Shown: positions 37,828-51,712, counted from the first letter of the stretch. The stretch is DNA of 64,000 nucleotides from Trogon surrucura (GCA_020746105.1 CM036617.1:149855578-149919577); one strand, 5' to 3'. Program-made: numbers and translations. The notes: generated by a model from the letters alone, not told the origin.

Positions 37828-37871
37828 AATAATATTACTAACATGGGTTAATAATATTACTAACATGGGTT
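37828..37871 (+). repeat. Perfect 22-base tandem duplication
   Basis: AATAATATTACTAACATGGG plus TT is present twice in a row with no difference, then a partial third start (ACAATAATAAT) follows. Identity implies a recent event. Confidence 0.95.
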
Positions 37872-40039
37872 ACAATAATAATGGATTGTTGATATACATG
37901 TTCTGGTCATGGAGATGTGTTTTTTCCTTGAAAACAACTAGTGATGTCCACCAGTGTAGACTGATACAGACAGTTGCAGTGCAATCATTCCGAATTGGAA
38001 ATATCAGATTGCTGCAAAAGAAATGTCAGAAATACGATATATGAAATACATACGTTTATGTTCATGCACCACAGGTTCATTCCACCCATCTCTATCCCTT
38101 ATGCCCTTCTCAGGGAGAGCCCTCTGATACAGTGAATCCAGCAACTTCCTTCTTTTCCTTTCCAGAAGCGATGGAGGGGATGTCAACCTTCTCTTCCAAC
38201 GCTGAGTGCTGAAAAGGGCTGAGTGGTGGAGTTTCCCTTCACATATAAGACGTGCTGCTTTTCATGGACTCCAGGTTTCGCTCGAGATGCTGACAACCAG
38301 ATTTGACTGGCTCATCATTTAGTGATGCCAAGACTGGGCAACTCATCACACTCACTCAGTGCAACATTGCTCATAACAGCAGGCTGTGCTGCCATACAGT
38401 GTGCTACAGTGAGAGGAGAATACGCCTGCCTTCAGCAAGACAGCCTAGAGATTTTTTAGATGGCAGATGATTGGTGATGTCACATAAAATTGACAGCTCT
38501 TCAGACAAAAGGAAGGAGCTTGACTTAATGAGTGCCATGGGTGGGTGTATAAGCAAAGATTTTTCTAAGAATTATCATTACCTGGGAAAGGCAATTTTCA
38601 GCTGAATTGACATTCCAGTAATTAAGGGCCAACGTAGAGAATCTTGGTCGTTATAACTATTTAAATTTCCAAATTGCTTAGTTTAGAATTGCTTATGGTT
38701 GAACTGCTACTGACAGCTCCATCACTTTCTATTCTCAGCCAGCTTGATTGGCAAATTGATGAGGTCTGTACCGCGCAGTCACGGTTCCATCTCCGTGCCA
38801 AAAATCACTACATGGAGCAGAACAACAACAAGTAACAACAATGGTCAGATCAAATCACAATGAACACAAGATTTTTGTTCAGTTCTTCATAGTGTACATG
38901 CACGTTAAAGGGGTCACTGGGTGGCAGATTCTTGAAAACCATGGTGTAGGATGTCATGATATTTAATTATTTAAATTTACCTTACCAGTGTATGCTTTTT
39001 ATCAGACTAGTTGGAATCCATATTCCTGGGCTAATAGAGAACTTAATTTTTTCCTGGCTTTTTTCCCCTGTGTTGACAGCTTCGGGTGGACAATACGTTT
39101 CAAATAGCGAATGCCATCCCGTGGTTGTAGAAACTTTTTTCATAGGCATAGGTAAAAGAAACACCTGGACCTTCTGAGAAGATTGCATCTTGAAGCAACT
39201 TTCCTAATTTTGAAAGTGAACCATTATATGGTTCAATCTGCCAGTTGTTTTAATTCTCTTGTCATGCCAAAGTCAGAGACTGGGAAAAAGAAACGATATT
39301 TTTTATTTTAACAATTTAGAAGACTTTGTGCATTATTCTGCAAGAATGGAGGCGCCGGATCTCTTTTAGCTTTAGCATGTTGGCCTCCTTTTTCACCCTG
39401 TAAAAATGTATTAACTTATCATGTACTTTGTTCTACTGACTTAGAGAAAGAACTTTTTTTTTAGTCCCTCTTCCTCTGTACTGTCACTTTTGATTCACAG
39501 TTGCTAAGCGTTGCAAAAGCTCACCAGAGGGACACTCTCATAGTGTGATTTGCAAACTTTGAAATAACACCCACCAGCAGAAGCACCATATGCTACAAAG
39601 CTGCACAGTAAACTGACAGCAGTATTTCATTTATAATTTGAATTTCCAAAAATGTCAGCATTTTTCACATCAACAAATGCCTCTCAGCTCGCAGTGCCTG
39701 ACTATTTTCTCTGAGTGGACATTAAATTATGCTATATGTGCTTAAATCTCTACAGACTTTATTAATGACAGCCACATTAAAATCAATTCATTTTTATTAT
39801 GGTAACTTGTGGTATTGAGACAAAATAAATCTGTGAATTTTCTGAATGTGAAGCTAAGTCACTGGGCTTCTATACTGTACAAATGTGTGTGTAGTTTACG
39901 GCATGTGGACTTTGTGGCTCTCTGTAACATTGATAATCCAGTGCACCCTCTTTGATAATAAAATAAAGGCAACCTTCACATAAAACACAAGCTGTTCCCT
40001 TTGTGGTTAATTTTCATCCAGCTGCACTTAAGCACAACA

Positions 40040-40260
40040 GAGCCAGCAGAGAAAACTACTTGGCAACACTTCCTAATTAGGGGACGTTAATTACAGCTAA
40101 ATACTATACAATTTCTATGTTATAAGAGTTCATCTAAATCAATGTTATTATGGTACTAAAGGAATTAATAATGATTTCATACTTAGAAGCTGTTGCCAAA
40201 CTACCCATTAGTTCAGAGTTTAAAGTGACTTTACAATGAAATCTCTAAATCTGCATTACA
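40040..40260. other. Possible conserved non-coding element
   Basis: AT-rich sequence with clustered homeodomain-type TAAT sites, notably CTAATTAG (40073-40080) and TTAATTA (40087-40093), followed by non-repetitive AT-rich sequence. It lies in the gene-free flank. Conservation itself cannot be seen from one sequence. Confidence 0.25.
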
Positions 40261-43200
40261 TAAAACACTGGAGCATTCACAGACAATCACACATGGCACT
40301 TCTATTGTGTATTAATAACTGCGCCTGATGGCATCCCGTTTTCATGCTGGAGTGTTGATGGGGTGGGTGAGAGAGAGGGGGAGGAAAAGGCCCCGCGAGA
40401 CAAGGCAGGCATCCTTGCAAACTGCCAAAATGAGAGAATGCAGATTTCATGGGGCAGTGGACAGGCAGAGCCACTAACAAAACCACAGATACTACGTACA
40501 CAAGCAGTTCAGATTCTAACATCAAAATACCAAACCGGGCATGTGTAGGTTTGTGCGGTAGAGTCACAGCCCCTCGGGTCACTGAGGAACAAGGTGGTTC
40601 CCGGGCCACCATTTCAGACGAGTCCCTCCACTTAGGATGTAGAACTCATTATGGAGCTGATATGTGCTAAAATAACCTTCACTGCATCTCCTCATATTCT
40701 TGTTTTAAATACAATGCAATGATTAAATTACTTTTTGTTGCATCTTTCTAGCAGCATCTGCCTTGTTGGAATTATGGCTTAGCATTTCTAAAACAATCCA
40801 AAAAAAAAGGGAAACGTTAACCTGCCGTGCAGATGGAGAATTTCTCTCAGGTTATTTCGTATTAGATAGGGATGCACAAGTGCTTATTACTGTTATAGCA
40901 GCCACTGCTTGGCAGCCTTGTCAGTAAAACGGGAAGAAAAATCAAGATCAGACTAGATGCACAGAGCAAACTAACACCTAGTCTGTAGAGAGACACGGAA
41001 GCTACTGAGCTATAAGTCTGCAGCACAGGCTTTGCAGGGAGGAAGCTTCAATGGCTTAAAATCCTCTTTGTGCTCCCTCCATTTGAGACAACCTCAGTCC
41101 CTCCAGTCTCCCTTAGCACAATTAATACAACTTAGAGTCCTCTCCCTGTGCTGCCAGAGCTCGTTAGTCTTCTCCCCCACCAGAGTTATTGCTACCCTGG
41201 AGAACACTTAGCTGTACCCTTCATTTCCAGTGCCATGGAAATGTGTCTCCACTAGTGTCCAGCTCCTTTTTCATCTTGTTCTGCACCTTTTATTCAGCAT
41301 CATGGATGAAGTAGGGTATCTGCATTTGGCGGGGGCGTCAGGGTGGGGTTGGTCTTCTTTCAACTTTGTTGGTTTATTTCTGAGAAATGGACAGAGAAAG
41401 ATTAGTGTTGTTGTAGGGATAAGCTGCTCAATTCTTATGTTTTAAAGCAAATCAGGATCAAAGCAGGTTATTGATTTATTAATGACATGTAATTAACTGG
41501 CAATGAGTGAACCATACATCCCGGGTCACTATCAGAAGCACAACAGATGAATCACAGTTCAAGATGTTTACAAAATGTAAATAGACACTTGCAAACTCAA
41601 GAAGGAACTCCCAGAAGTAATCCCAAAAAAATGTTTCCTCACCTGAAGGTGAGGATGGACCCCACAAGGTCACATATGCCCGCCTGTAGTGTGGGTCCCC
41701 ATGCGCTGTGCCCTGCAACTTCAGTCCACTCAGGACGTTCCCAGGGTGGAGGCACTGCCTCGCCTTGGTGGAGGTGGAGATGTGAGTGGGTTGAGTGCGG
41801 GCCCCTCAAAAAGGGTGACAGAACCTTGCAGGAGTTTAGAGCCCAGCAAAGGAAAAGTCACGTTCGGCAAAACACACGCAGAGTCTTATAACACAACTCC
41901 GGAGCTGTTGGCTTTGAAGAGCTGACCCCCAACCAAGTTATAAAAGTTGTTTTGCTGCACTGCCCCAGGATTGGAACATCAGAAGAAACAGTAGATAGAT
42001 GCAAAAATTAACCCTTTCTAAGAAGTCATCTGTGGGAACGTACAGAGGAAATATTTTTAGATCGATATAGGTTTGCACAATCATCTAAAGAAAATAGGCA
42101 ACACTGGGAGAGGTGTAAGCCTTTAGCAGAAATAATTACCCATGTAGACTATGTTTTTTAAAGTTTTACTGCAGGTGTGGACAGTAGTAGTGATCAGACA
42201 GGCTTGCTAAACCAAATGTACCCAAACCAGCTGACCCTGCTGGGTACACGTGCATGGCATCCTGGGTGGATCACCACAGTGCCACCCCACAAGAATGAGA
42301 GGCACAAAGCCAAGCACCTGATAACATCCCCAAAGCAGAAACCAGGAAGGCAGAGATGCTGCACGTATGCTTGTATCCATGGCCCAGGGTATCACTGGCT
42401 TGGGGCAGGATTAATCATCATGCCTGTGTCTGGGATATACAAGGCATCCTGGCTTTCTCTCGTGAGCACTGCTGTTCCATAGATAGGCAACAGAGTATTC
42501 TGCCTGCAAACCTCAGTTTTTTGCTTTTCAGTTTATAGTGAAAGCACTTTTTGTTCAAGAAAGCATATCTGTATTAGTACTAAAATTGTATTTTAGTGAA
42601 ATATTTAGTACTCTTTACGCTAGAAGTACACTAACAGACAGCGCTCCATCTTTTTATGTATGGAGTAAAGGCTGCTTGCAACAGACTGCTATTTTGATAA
42701 GAATACCTTCTGCTTAGGAACTATTCTGAAGTCTATTTTTCAAGCATTTTTGCAAATCCATGTTATAAAATGTTTATACACGCACTTAGAAGCATGTCTG
42801 TAGTACAGCTGTAAAAGAAAGAAAAAGAAAAAACACCCCACAACTGGTGTCTTTTCGCATACTTAAGATGTCAGAACAGATTTGCAGTTCTCTCACCCTC
42901 AGGCCGTGCAAAGCTAACCCTCACAACATGGGAGGGTGCTGCTAAAGTGCCCACATGCCCCCCTCCCACCCAGCGCGCTCCTGTGACACTCGCCTCCGCA
43001 CCACCCGCAGTCACAGGATAGCCCAAGAAATCTGGAGGGAAGCAGAGCAGGTCTGTCACCTTAAGGATGTGAAAGGAGATGTTCCTGTGACAATAAAAGC
43101 ACTCCTAAGTGCACCTCCAATCATAAATCATTTTCAGAATTGCTCTTGGGTTTTTAATTTCTTTCATGTGGAGGATTTATAGCGCTGATATGCCAGAGTG

Positions 43201-43661
43201 TTTATTCCGTGGGCTGCCCGTCACGTGGTGCCCCATTGGCAAGGTACCAGGTTCCGGTCTGCGTTAATTTAAACCTCTGCAATGATCATCTGCAGTTTCT
43301 AATAAATGACTGATAACTCTGTGTGTAACTCTTGCAGTGATTAAAGTTAACATCGGTACAGAGTGCAGGCTGTTTCAGCCGCTTTTTGACGGCTATTTGC
43401 CATTCTTCCTTTTTAGTATTGCCATCACTGAAACAAAAAGCTTCTTGTTTGAAAATTATTTATGGAGTGTTGCAGAGCTTTATAAGATTTTCATACACCA
43501 CTCTGCGAGCTGGTGTCCTTTTTGGATTAGAGCATACTCTCAATTTCAGTCCATGGATGAGAACAACTTGATTTCTTTTCATAGTTTGCAGCTCCAGAAA
43601 CGTCCATGAATATGTATTGCGTCTTTTGACACTCCTTTGTGCCGGCTTTTGGGAAAGGCTG

Positions 43662-43882
43662 TGCAGAATCAGAGAAGTTAAAGATGGAATGGCTCCATTA
43701 GACCATCCAGCCTGTCTGCCTCCCCATGTAAGCTTCTGCTTTCTGAACGTAGCAGTCTTGTATTTGGTCAGGTCCTGGCTGAGGGTCTTCTGCTGTTTCC
43801 CCAGTGGACTGCCGCACAGCCTCACCTAACTATTTACAGGAAGACTTGTAGGTACTTGCCCTAAATTTTTCACTTGTTGTTT
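43662..43882 (-). mobile_element. Ancient CR1 3' end, antisense
   Basis: AGAATCAGAGAAGTTAAAGA, TGGAATGGCTCCATTAGACC, ATCCAGCCTGTCTGCC and the far end ACAGGAAGACTTGTAGG, GCCCTAAATTTTTCAC follow old CR1 subfamilies (AGATGGAAAAGACC..CATCCAGTC...AGGAAGTTTTTCCTGATATTCAGCCTAAATTTTCC). It is more diverged than the CR1 copies at 14325, 15891 and 25938. Confidence 0.7.
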
Positions 43883-44280
43883 TCACCTGGTGCTCATGAC
43901 ATAAACCCAGCATTTTGTATGAAAGCATTCTCCCCCATTGCTGGAATTCATATTTACCTCCATCAACCTGCTGTTGCCTGTTTGCATTAGTGACACGTAA
44001 GGGCACTAGCCAGGAACCACAACACATCGCAGCAAGTGCTGCATGAAAACAGAACCCAAAAAATCAATCCCTGCCTCAATGAGTTAATTGCTCAGATGAA
44101 TCAAATTTACAACATGCACAACAAAGAACAAGGAATAAACAGTGAGGTCTGGAGGGCAAAGCATTTCAAAGCCACAAAGCACTAAGTACTAATGCTGCCT
44201 GTGCCACCATCTCAACATCTGTAAATGCCACTTTCAGTGACATGTTGTTCCCTTGTCCATCTGTCTCTCTTCCAACGATT

Positions 44281-44306
44281 CCCAGAACTAAATTCATAGT
44301 TCTGGG
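44281..44306. repeat. Perfect 10-base inverted repeat
   Basis: CCCAGAACTA and TAGTTCTGGG flank a six-base AATTCA loop. GGGAGATTAGGGAGATTAGG follows directly as a small tandem duplication. It is not embedded in a recognisable RNA gene. Confidence 0.8.
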
Positions 44307-45170
44307 AGATTAGGGAGATTAGGCCTGTGAGCTGTTTTCTTTTGGTCTCGGTATTCCTCCACTCCTGCTAAGGCACCTTGTTTCTGATAGTTTCACTTCC
44401 ACTTCTTGCCCAAATCACCTCACCCTGGCTGTGCAACTGCTGGTTCTCGCTTCTGCTCTTCTGAGGCATCTCTCCCCCATGCCTCTCCTTCCGCTTTCAC
44501 TGCTCACACTGGCACTCCCCATTTCTTTTATTTCTCTAACCTGTTCCAGTGCCTTTCTCTCCGTCTGATCTTGCTTTTCCCTGCTGGCGGGACTGGCACC
44601 AGGCACCACGCTAACACCGTGAAAGACAGGTGCCGAGGATTAGGAGCATTCTCCACATTGCCACAGGTTCATGCTCTGAATTTCGCAGGGCTCAGTTACC
44701 AAAGTTTCTAGGTGTGGGCTGAAAAGCCCCAGCCCACTCTGTATTTTTATTCAGCTTTATTTTCTGACTCTTTTTTAGAAGAAGGTTCAGCCAAGGAAGA
44801 CATCTACCTAGAAAATTTCAGTCCAAGCAATTAGCTCGCCAACGCCACAATTGGAGAATAATGGAGAATATAATGTTTATGATTTAAGTGTTAAAACTTC
44901 TGCCTAGAATAAGCATCGTTTCTAAGGAAGGATTTAAAGTTCTACTTGTGCTTTGCTCTTGCACTTCACTACTCCTCTCTGGAAAAACACCCTATTGACC
45001 AATTACGCTGTGTTCAAACACCCAAGCGGCAATTAACTTACTCATCTGCCTCACCTGTCACACGTGTATTTAAAATTCCATCTTAGCATCTCGGCGTTTC
45101 TCAATCTCGTCAGCAAAACCCAAAGCACTGATGTATTCTGAGGAGCTGCACTTTTTTTTTTTTCTTCTCC

Positions 45171-45235
45171 ATGTGTTGCACCAGTTTTACACCCCATTGA
45201 GTTCAGGAGAACTATACAGCAGAAAATTAGGCCCA
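45171..45235. repeat. Ancient sauropsid-type repeat fragment
   Basis: TTGCACCAGTTTTACACCCC, ATTGAGTTCAGGAGAACTA and AAAATTAGGCCC resemble the very common old repeat with the core TTTACACTCCATTGACTTCAGTGGAGTTACACC and end ATCAGGCCC. The family name is not known to me. Confidence 0.4.
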
Positions 45236-48200
45236 AAGTACATATACAGATTTAAATCCATTCCTAAAACACTGTAACACACTGCTCTGCAGCCCTCTAA
45301 TGGAGAAAATCGCAGACACGTTCAGCAAAATAAAATGAAATTAACGCTTAACAAAGAAATTTCCCCTGGAGAAGGTAGCTCTGAAAGCACTTACTCAATT
45401 AAAGAGCGGACAGATATTTTCCTGCAGTCAAAGTGACTTTTATTTATGCATTTCTTTGTTTATTCAGAGCAGAACATCATGAGTTCTCTTTTTAGTGAGA
45501 AGGAGGGGTGGGGGGGCGAAAGAAACTATATCAGCGGGAAAAGTGCAGGTGAAACCTCCTGGAGACCTTCAGCCTCCTCACCTTGGCTGGGGAAGTCATT
45601 TCTGTGGGGACATCCCTGCTTCTCCGCTGTGTCTCTGGGAGACAGTCTGGGGCAGAGGCGGTGGTGTGTGCCCAGCGAGGGGCCATTAATACCCGGTGAT
45701 ACTCTAAAAATGTTACATGTTGCTAGCACCACCTCATTTGACTGCAGTCTAACACAATGCATTTAATAAGCATCGTGCTCTCCCATGTTAACGTACCCAT
45801 TTCACCCTGACTGGTTGCGTGAGGTTGCTTCGGGCTACATCTGCTGCTTCCTCTCTGGGAGATCCTAAGCCAGCACAAAGCCAAGATGCTCCTGCTTTTC
45901 AGTGGTTCTCCTGAGGAGGACTCTGCTTTGGGATCTTACCTGGCACTTTCAGGAGAAGCGTAAGAAAAGTTTCAGAAACCACGAAACAGCTTTGCCTTCA
46001 GTCTGATGCAGATATCTTTTCGGGTGCCTTTTACTTCTGTCTCAGCTGCCTTCTCCTTAGCTTAAGCATCTTAAAAGAAATGGGAGTTGTGGGAATTTGC
46101 TTAAGACAGTAGTAGGGAAAAATTAAGATATTTTTCTCAAACACTGTAGGAATATACTCGCTTTGGATCCCATCAAGTTGTTTGAGTACGTTGGACACTG
46201 ACACTGTAACAGTAGCCAAAGATATTTGTCATTTCTGACTCTTCCTGTAAGCTGAGGCATTAGTCACAGAGCTGTGCCATTTTTTTTAATAACGTCTGCA
46301 TCTCACACTCAGGAATAGAGGAGAAAACCATGTAAAGATCATTCTCATTTTAGTAGCCAGTCTGAACAAGGCAAACGACCCATGCTAGCTCTCCAAGAAA
46401 TGTAGTGGTTCCCAGTCCAGCCTTGGCGTGTTTTCAATGGATTTATTTAAAAAAGCTCCTTGAGGAAGAGGATGCAGGGCAGGTCACTTTTCAGTCCACG
46501 AATTTTTAGGAGTCATTCTAAAGCATGTTTTGCAGAAGAGACCTGGGATGACACTGTTCTGCAGAGACGCACAGTATTTTTGTGAGTACTTGCCATCCCC
46601 AAGGATGGGTGTGGTCTGGCTGCCATGTGGGGAAAAATGTTTGTGTAGATGTTCCCCACTCTGCTGTCATCAAACACTGAAACAGCCCATTTAGAAGTGC
46701 TGAAGAAACTAGAATGAAGTCCCTGGTGCCTAGATCTATAGTTAGAGGGGTCATTACTGGATGATGTGATCCTACTAGATTGCAGGGTTTATTTTTTTCA
46801 CAACATTAGAGGACGCGTCAACCCTGAAGGGACTAAGGGAGAGAGGATGGAGAGGATGAAACCACCTGCATGTGCCGCACTGCAGGTTTAAAGCTCCAAG
46901 TCCCAGGGCTCGGCACACACAGTGCATCTCTTTAGCATCCTTGCTGCTTCTGGGCTTCACCCTGAGAATTGATCCAGCAGCATGCATCACAGAGCATCCC
47001 CCCTGCGTTTGCATTAGGCTTCTCTTAACGTTCAGAGGGAAACAACAAAAGTTCCCCTTTTCCTTTACAGCTCTTTCACTTTCCGCCTAATGAAGGTGGA
47101 ATATAAAATGTTGAAGGAAAAAGCCGTTTTTCCCCTACAGTAGAATTTCCTTTTCAGTTATTTTTAATCTGACATCTGTTTTAACATGCACTCACACACT
47201 ACATTTATTTTAATTTCTTTCCCTCCCTTGTGTTTTATTATTTACCTCCTGTTCCAAAGAGATCACAAAAGATTACACTTCTGTGAAGCTGTAACAGCGG
47301 TGGCAATGATCTCTCTTACTTCTCACAACTTCTCTTTTTACCCCTCTTTTTTTCCTTTATCTACATCTCCCTGTCACTGCCCTCCCAGAGGCCTCGTTAC
47401 AGTTGCTATCAGATGGGGTGATGGCATTCACGGCCTTTTTTGGAATTGGACAGATTTGTGCTAACTAGAACACAAAGCACATCTTGTTCAGAGCCCGGAC
47501 AGTCGCCTCGCTGAGGTTCAATTCATGCCTTTAAATAAGTTCAAGCAAGAAAATCATGCTCTGGGTCAGCCAGTGCCCGTACTTTGAAGAAAGCCCAAGA
47601 CTCTCCTGAAGGCAGCAAAAAGCAGCCGATGCTGAGATGTGCCAGCCTTCAGCCAGCATTCTGACATGATGCTGGCTGAATGTTTCATTTCCCCTGGAAA
47701 TGAAGATAACATCCTTAATCAACTTACGTGTAATTAAATTAAATTGTGGAGAATACGCATTCTCCAGCTTCTCCTCAGAAGCCAGTTGCTCAGGTCTGAG
47801 CACTGGAGTGAAGAAAAAAAAAAATAAAAATTGTTCTCGATGGACCAGTAATCGCTACAGACAGTTTTAGTACCTTCCACTCCTGGGTTGACCTCTCAGG
47901 CAGTAAGAGCGCAGGCACGACATTAAGCCTTGTTGGGCTCCTCCATCAGCCCACCTTGCTCGCCAGGTTCTGTGACAGTGACAGGGACCCCCAACCCACG
48001 GGATAACCGCACCAGCCTTGTCACTTTGCCCAGACGTAGGAAGTGAACTGGTTGGCTGATTTGTTTGTTTGCTTGCCCATTAGGACTAGTAAATAGGTGA
48101 GAACTCATGTAAGTCTTTGAATAAAAACAGAGCTCGTGCTGTTGCTGAAACGGAAAAATCAGCTTATAAAGCTTTCCCTTGTTCTTCTGGGCAAGCCATC

Positions 48201-49744
48201 ACCCATTTGGGGGTCTGGTCTTACACAACGCTGTGCTGTACAGCGATGATGCTAATCTACACCAGCTGAGTCTGCAAAGCTCCTTCCTTTACTCCTCCCT
48301 TAGAGGAAGCAAGACTTGAAAAAAACAAGTATAGTCAACTCCAGTATGGCTTCCTCAGTTTAGTAACATTCTTTAAAAAATTCTTTGTTTTCATCTCAGC
48401 TAAGAAAGCAATTCTAAATTGATGCTTTTACAATTCAGTGTTTTCAAACACTCCCTGTGATCTCAGAGATCTGAAACTGTTATGCCTCAAGAAAGATTTC
48501 CTTCCAGAAGACCAAACTTTCTGCTACTTCCAAGAATTAGCAATCCACAAGATGTCCCCAGTGCTCAAAACAGAGCCACTTAAATTCACTAGACTCATTA
48601 GGAATGGCTAGAGCATCTTGTTGGCACTCCTTCATTGCATCAATGTTAAATTTAATTAAAAGATATTAAAACAACTTTCTCACACTTTCTCTTGCTAAGT
48701 GGTGACTGTACGTCCTCACAGAAGGGGAAGAATCTAAGTAAATCGTCTAGAACAGAGAAAAGGTCTCTACAAAATAGCTGGTTGGGACCTGACAGTCACC
48801 CATCACTTGCTCAATCTTGCTTTTAGGGAGTGCAAGGACCATAAACTTTCTTGATGCTTCCTTCTTTCTAAGTCTTACCATCCCTTAATTTAGCACAGTT
48901 CTAGCTTTTTTTTGATTTTAATAAAAATGATCAATCAGTAATTTTACCTACGGTATCTTTGTGTATTAAGAATACTTTTATCCTTGGTTGCCCTATTAAA
49001 TAAGGACTGACCAGATGGACAATTCACTCTCTTTCTCTCCTGGGCAGGTTACATCTAATTAAAAGCAGTTTCCTCCTTTCACTCCTACTGCACTCTATAC
49101 ATATCATCCAGATGTCAGCACCGGCAATTTCAGCAAAAGCTCACAAGATTTGGATAAAACTTGCTGTTGTTTTGTGTTTTCTCCCCCCGGGGAGGCAGGG
49201 AGCCAAAGTTCCAACTGAGCAAAATAAAATTAAAAGTAGATCAGTTTTTCTTCTGTCTCAGTAGCATGTGATATTGTATATAATGTACATTCCCTGCTTC
49301 ACAAAGGAAATGAAAGAATGAACTTATACAACTGAAGAAATAAAGATATCAAAGTATTACTTGCCCCAGCTGATATGTACAATTCACATATAATTACTAT
49401 TTAATATCTTTGTTTCCTACAAACCAGAAAAAAAGCTTACCCTCTCTCCCAATTCCCTCTTCTTGTAAATAAGCTGATGCAGAATCTTCTAGATTTGCAG
49501 TTTCTACTTGACTTTCTTCTTGAATTTATTCTCTTCTTTGCAAAGTAATGGGGTCTACAAAATGAAGCTATTTAAAATCCTAAATGAATAAGTGTTATAA
49601 AAATAATAAATTAGTATACAAGATTGACTTGCACAAAACATATGTTATACTCTGAAATATATTTAGACGGGAGCGCATAATTGCCTGTTCCTTTTCTAAT
49701 GGCCTGAAGCAGAGTGCTAAATCTGAACTTTTCCCAAAGTATAT

Positions 49745-50490
49745 GCAGTGATGGAGCACAGCCCTCTCTCTGGTTCCCAACTGAGTTCGGGTCCTCACCA
49801 CCTTCCACATGCTCTCTGCAGGAATGACAACCAGCTGCTGGGAAAGATGGAAGAGAGGGCAGTGGAAGTGCTGGTCAGGGTGAAGGGCAAGCCTAGGAGA
49901 CCACACTTCCAGTTCCTCAGTGGTGGGAGTGTAGGTCCTGCCACACCAGCCTCTGACCTGAGCTCAAAATGAATGTTAGTCCTGTGTCCCCGTGTTTGTG
50001 CTCTCTCATGGGCTTGGTACTGGCACAAGCCCAGTGATGCTTTTGGCCCTGCTCAGCCTCCCCCCACCCACAGCAGAGGCCCAGGAGCCCCACTTCAGCT
50101 CAGTCCTTGGCCCTCAGCACCAACCTGAGGTGTGCCAGTCTCCAGTCCTGCCTCTTCTCCCTCCAGGGTGGACCCCAGACCCGCGCCGTTGGTACCTGTC
50201 TCCTGGGCGGGCCCCTCGGGCATGCCTTGTCGTATGTCTCCAGCCCAGCTCCTGCCTGCTCCTGATGGGACCCCTGGCCCAGGTTCACGTCCTTGGGCTG
50301 TCAACAGACCACAATACCTGGCTGGTACCAGCAGCTTCTGCAGGAGGAGCAAGAGACGAGTCTCTGGGTCGTGTTGGGGGCCCACAACCACAGGCAACAT
50401 GAACACAACCCACTTAAGTCACAGAGAAGTTCACAAAGGCAGCCACTCTGTAACACTGAGCCTCCTGCTTGTTCCTCAAAAAAAAAAAAA
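49745..50490 (+). other. GC-rich unclassified segment ending in an A-run
   Basis: This segment is clearly richer in GC than its flanks, with a CpG cluster at 50170-50380 (GACCCGCGCCGTTGG, GGGCGGGCCCCTCGGG). It ends with twelve A at about 50479-50490 after GCTTGTTCCTC. Several overlapping frames are open on both strands, as expected for GC-rich DNA, and none resembles a known protein. It could be a retrocopy, an LTR-like insertion or a non-coding gene. I see neither a duplicated target site nor an AATAAA before the A-run. Confidence 0.35.
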
Positions 50491-51625
50491 CCACCGCAAA
50501 ACCAGAATCATTATTTGAATGTGTTTACAGATTCTGTTACTTTTACACTCCTTTTTCCCAAAAAACTTACCAGTTTTAACAGAAAAGATGTTTAAATTAC
50601 TTTCCAGTTCAGGTTCTCCCAAAACACTGGTTGGCTGGGAGTTGAACAGTATTTCACATTGGTGTGTTTGTAATATTCATGGAAAAAGGAAGGGGCTACC
50701 TTGGACTTTTCAGGAGGCCAAACGTCTCCCTCCACAAATGGAGCCTGTTCCTTCTGAAGCAAAGTAACAACTGGCAGCTCATATGCACATCGAAACAAAG
50801 GGTGGCTGTCAATGGAAATATAAACAATTCCTCCTGGCAAGTTCATTAATTGATGAGCAGTTCCCGTGGAAACAGTGAGGTTTTTCTCAGAGGTACATTA
50901 AAATAGGTGGCAAAGTTGGACCTTCATTAATTTTAAGAAACTACACCAAGTCCTTCACCTAAAAGCTAAAGCATCTCAAAAAAAATAGCTTCTATCTTCA
51001 CCGTAAATGTCCAAAAGACAACCATCAAGAAAAAAAAAGTATACCTTGGAAGTGAGGTGACTCTTTCCGTTATGAAAGTATCGAAATATGTATGGCTAGA
51101 GCTAAGCAGCAGCAACATCCAGTGCTGCGAGGGCATGGCAGAGGGTCAACCTGGCAAGTAGATAGTGGGTGCTGACTTCAAATAATGGGCTCAGCAGCAG
51201 TATTTTCCTTTAAATATGTGAACAGGCACTGTGTTGTTCCTTCAAGAAACTGGTAGTGAAATCGGGAAAACCAGTGGCAAAAAGGTCACTTTCCAAGAAA
51301 ACAAACATATGAAAATACAGTCACAGCTCAGCATCATTTTCTGTGTCGAGACCTAAACCTGAAAAAGGCTGAGAGCCTTGGATGAACTACTTCCTGGAAA
51401 ATTGAGGCCTATTTTAGTACTGAGGACTGCATATAGGATTTTGCTTTCTGTGTATGTTGTTTCTGCGATATTTCTTCTCTATTCAGCTTTCTCCAAGGTG
51501 TTTTGTGGAGCACTAGTGATTCAGGTGGTATAACCAGATAAATAACTGAATTATTATCTTTATGAAGCAGAGATCTCTTTGTAATAAATGTACCTTGTAG
51601 CTTGATTTACAGCAAAATCCTCCTC

Positions 51626-51712
51626 CTCTTACTTCCCTGATGAGACCTACTTAAGTCAGTGAGACTAGTCATGATGATAAGATAATTAAGTTTTTAGTAC
51701 AACTCTGGTTAG
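51626..51712. repeat. Ancient sauropsid-type repeat fragment
   Basis: CCTACTTAAGTCAGTGAGAC and TAGTCATGATGATAAGATAA followed by TTAAG resemble the old core CCCACTGAAGTCAATGGGACTACTCACATG..TAAAGTTAAGCA. Diverged and short. Confidence 0.4.

Larger units (their letters stand above)
31579..43661. other. Intergenic DNA
   Basis: It holds the listed tRNA-like SINE head, the 22-base duplication, the poly-T tract, a CpG patch and two candidate non-coding elements. No exon of SLC15A5, MGST1 or any other gene is recognised. Confidence 0.5.
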
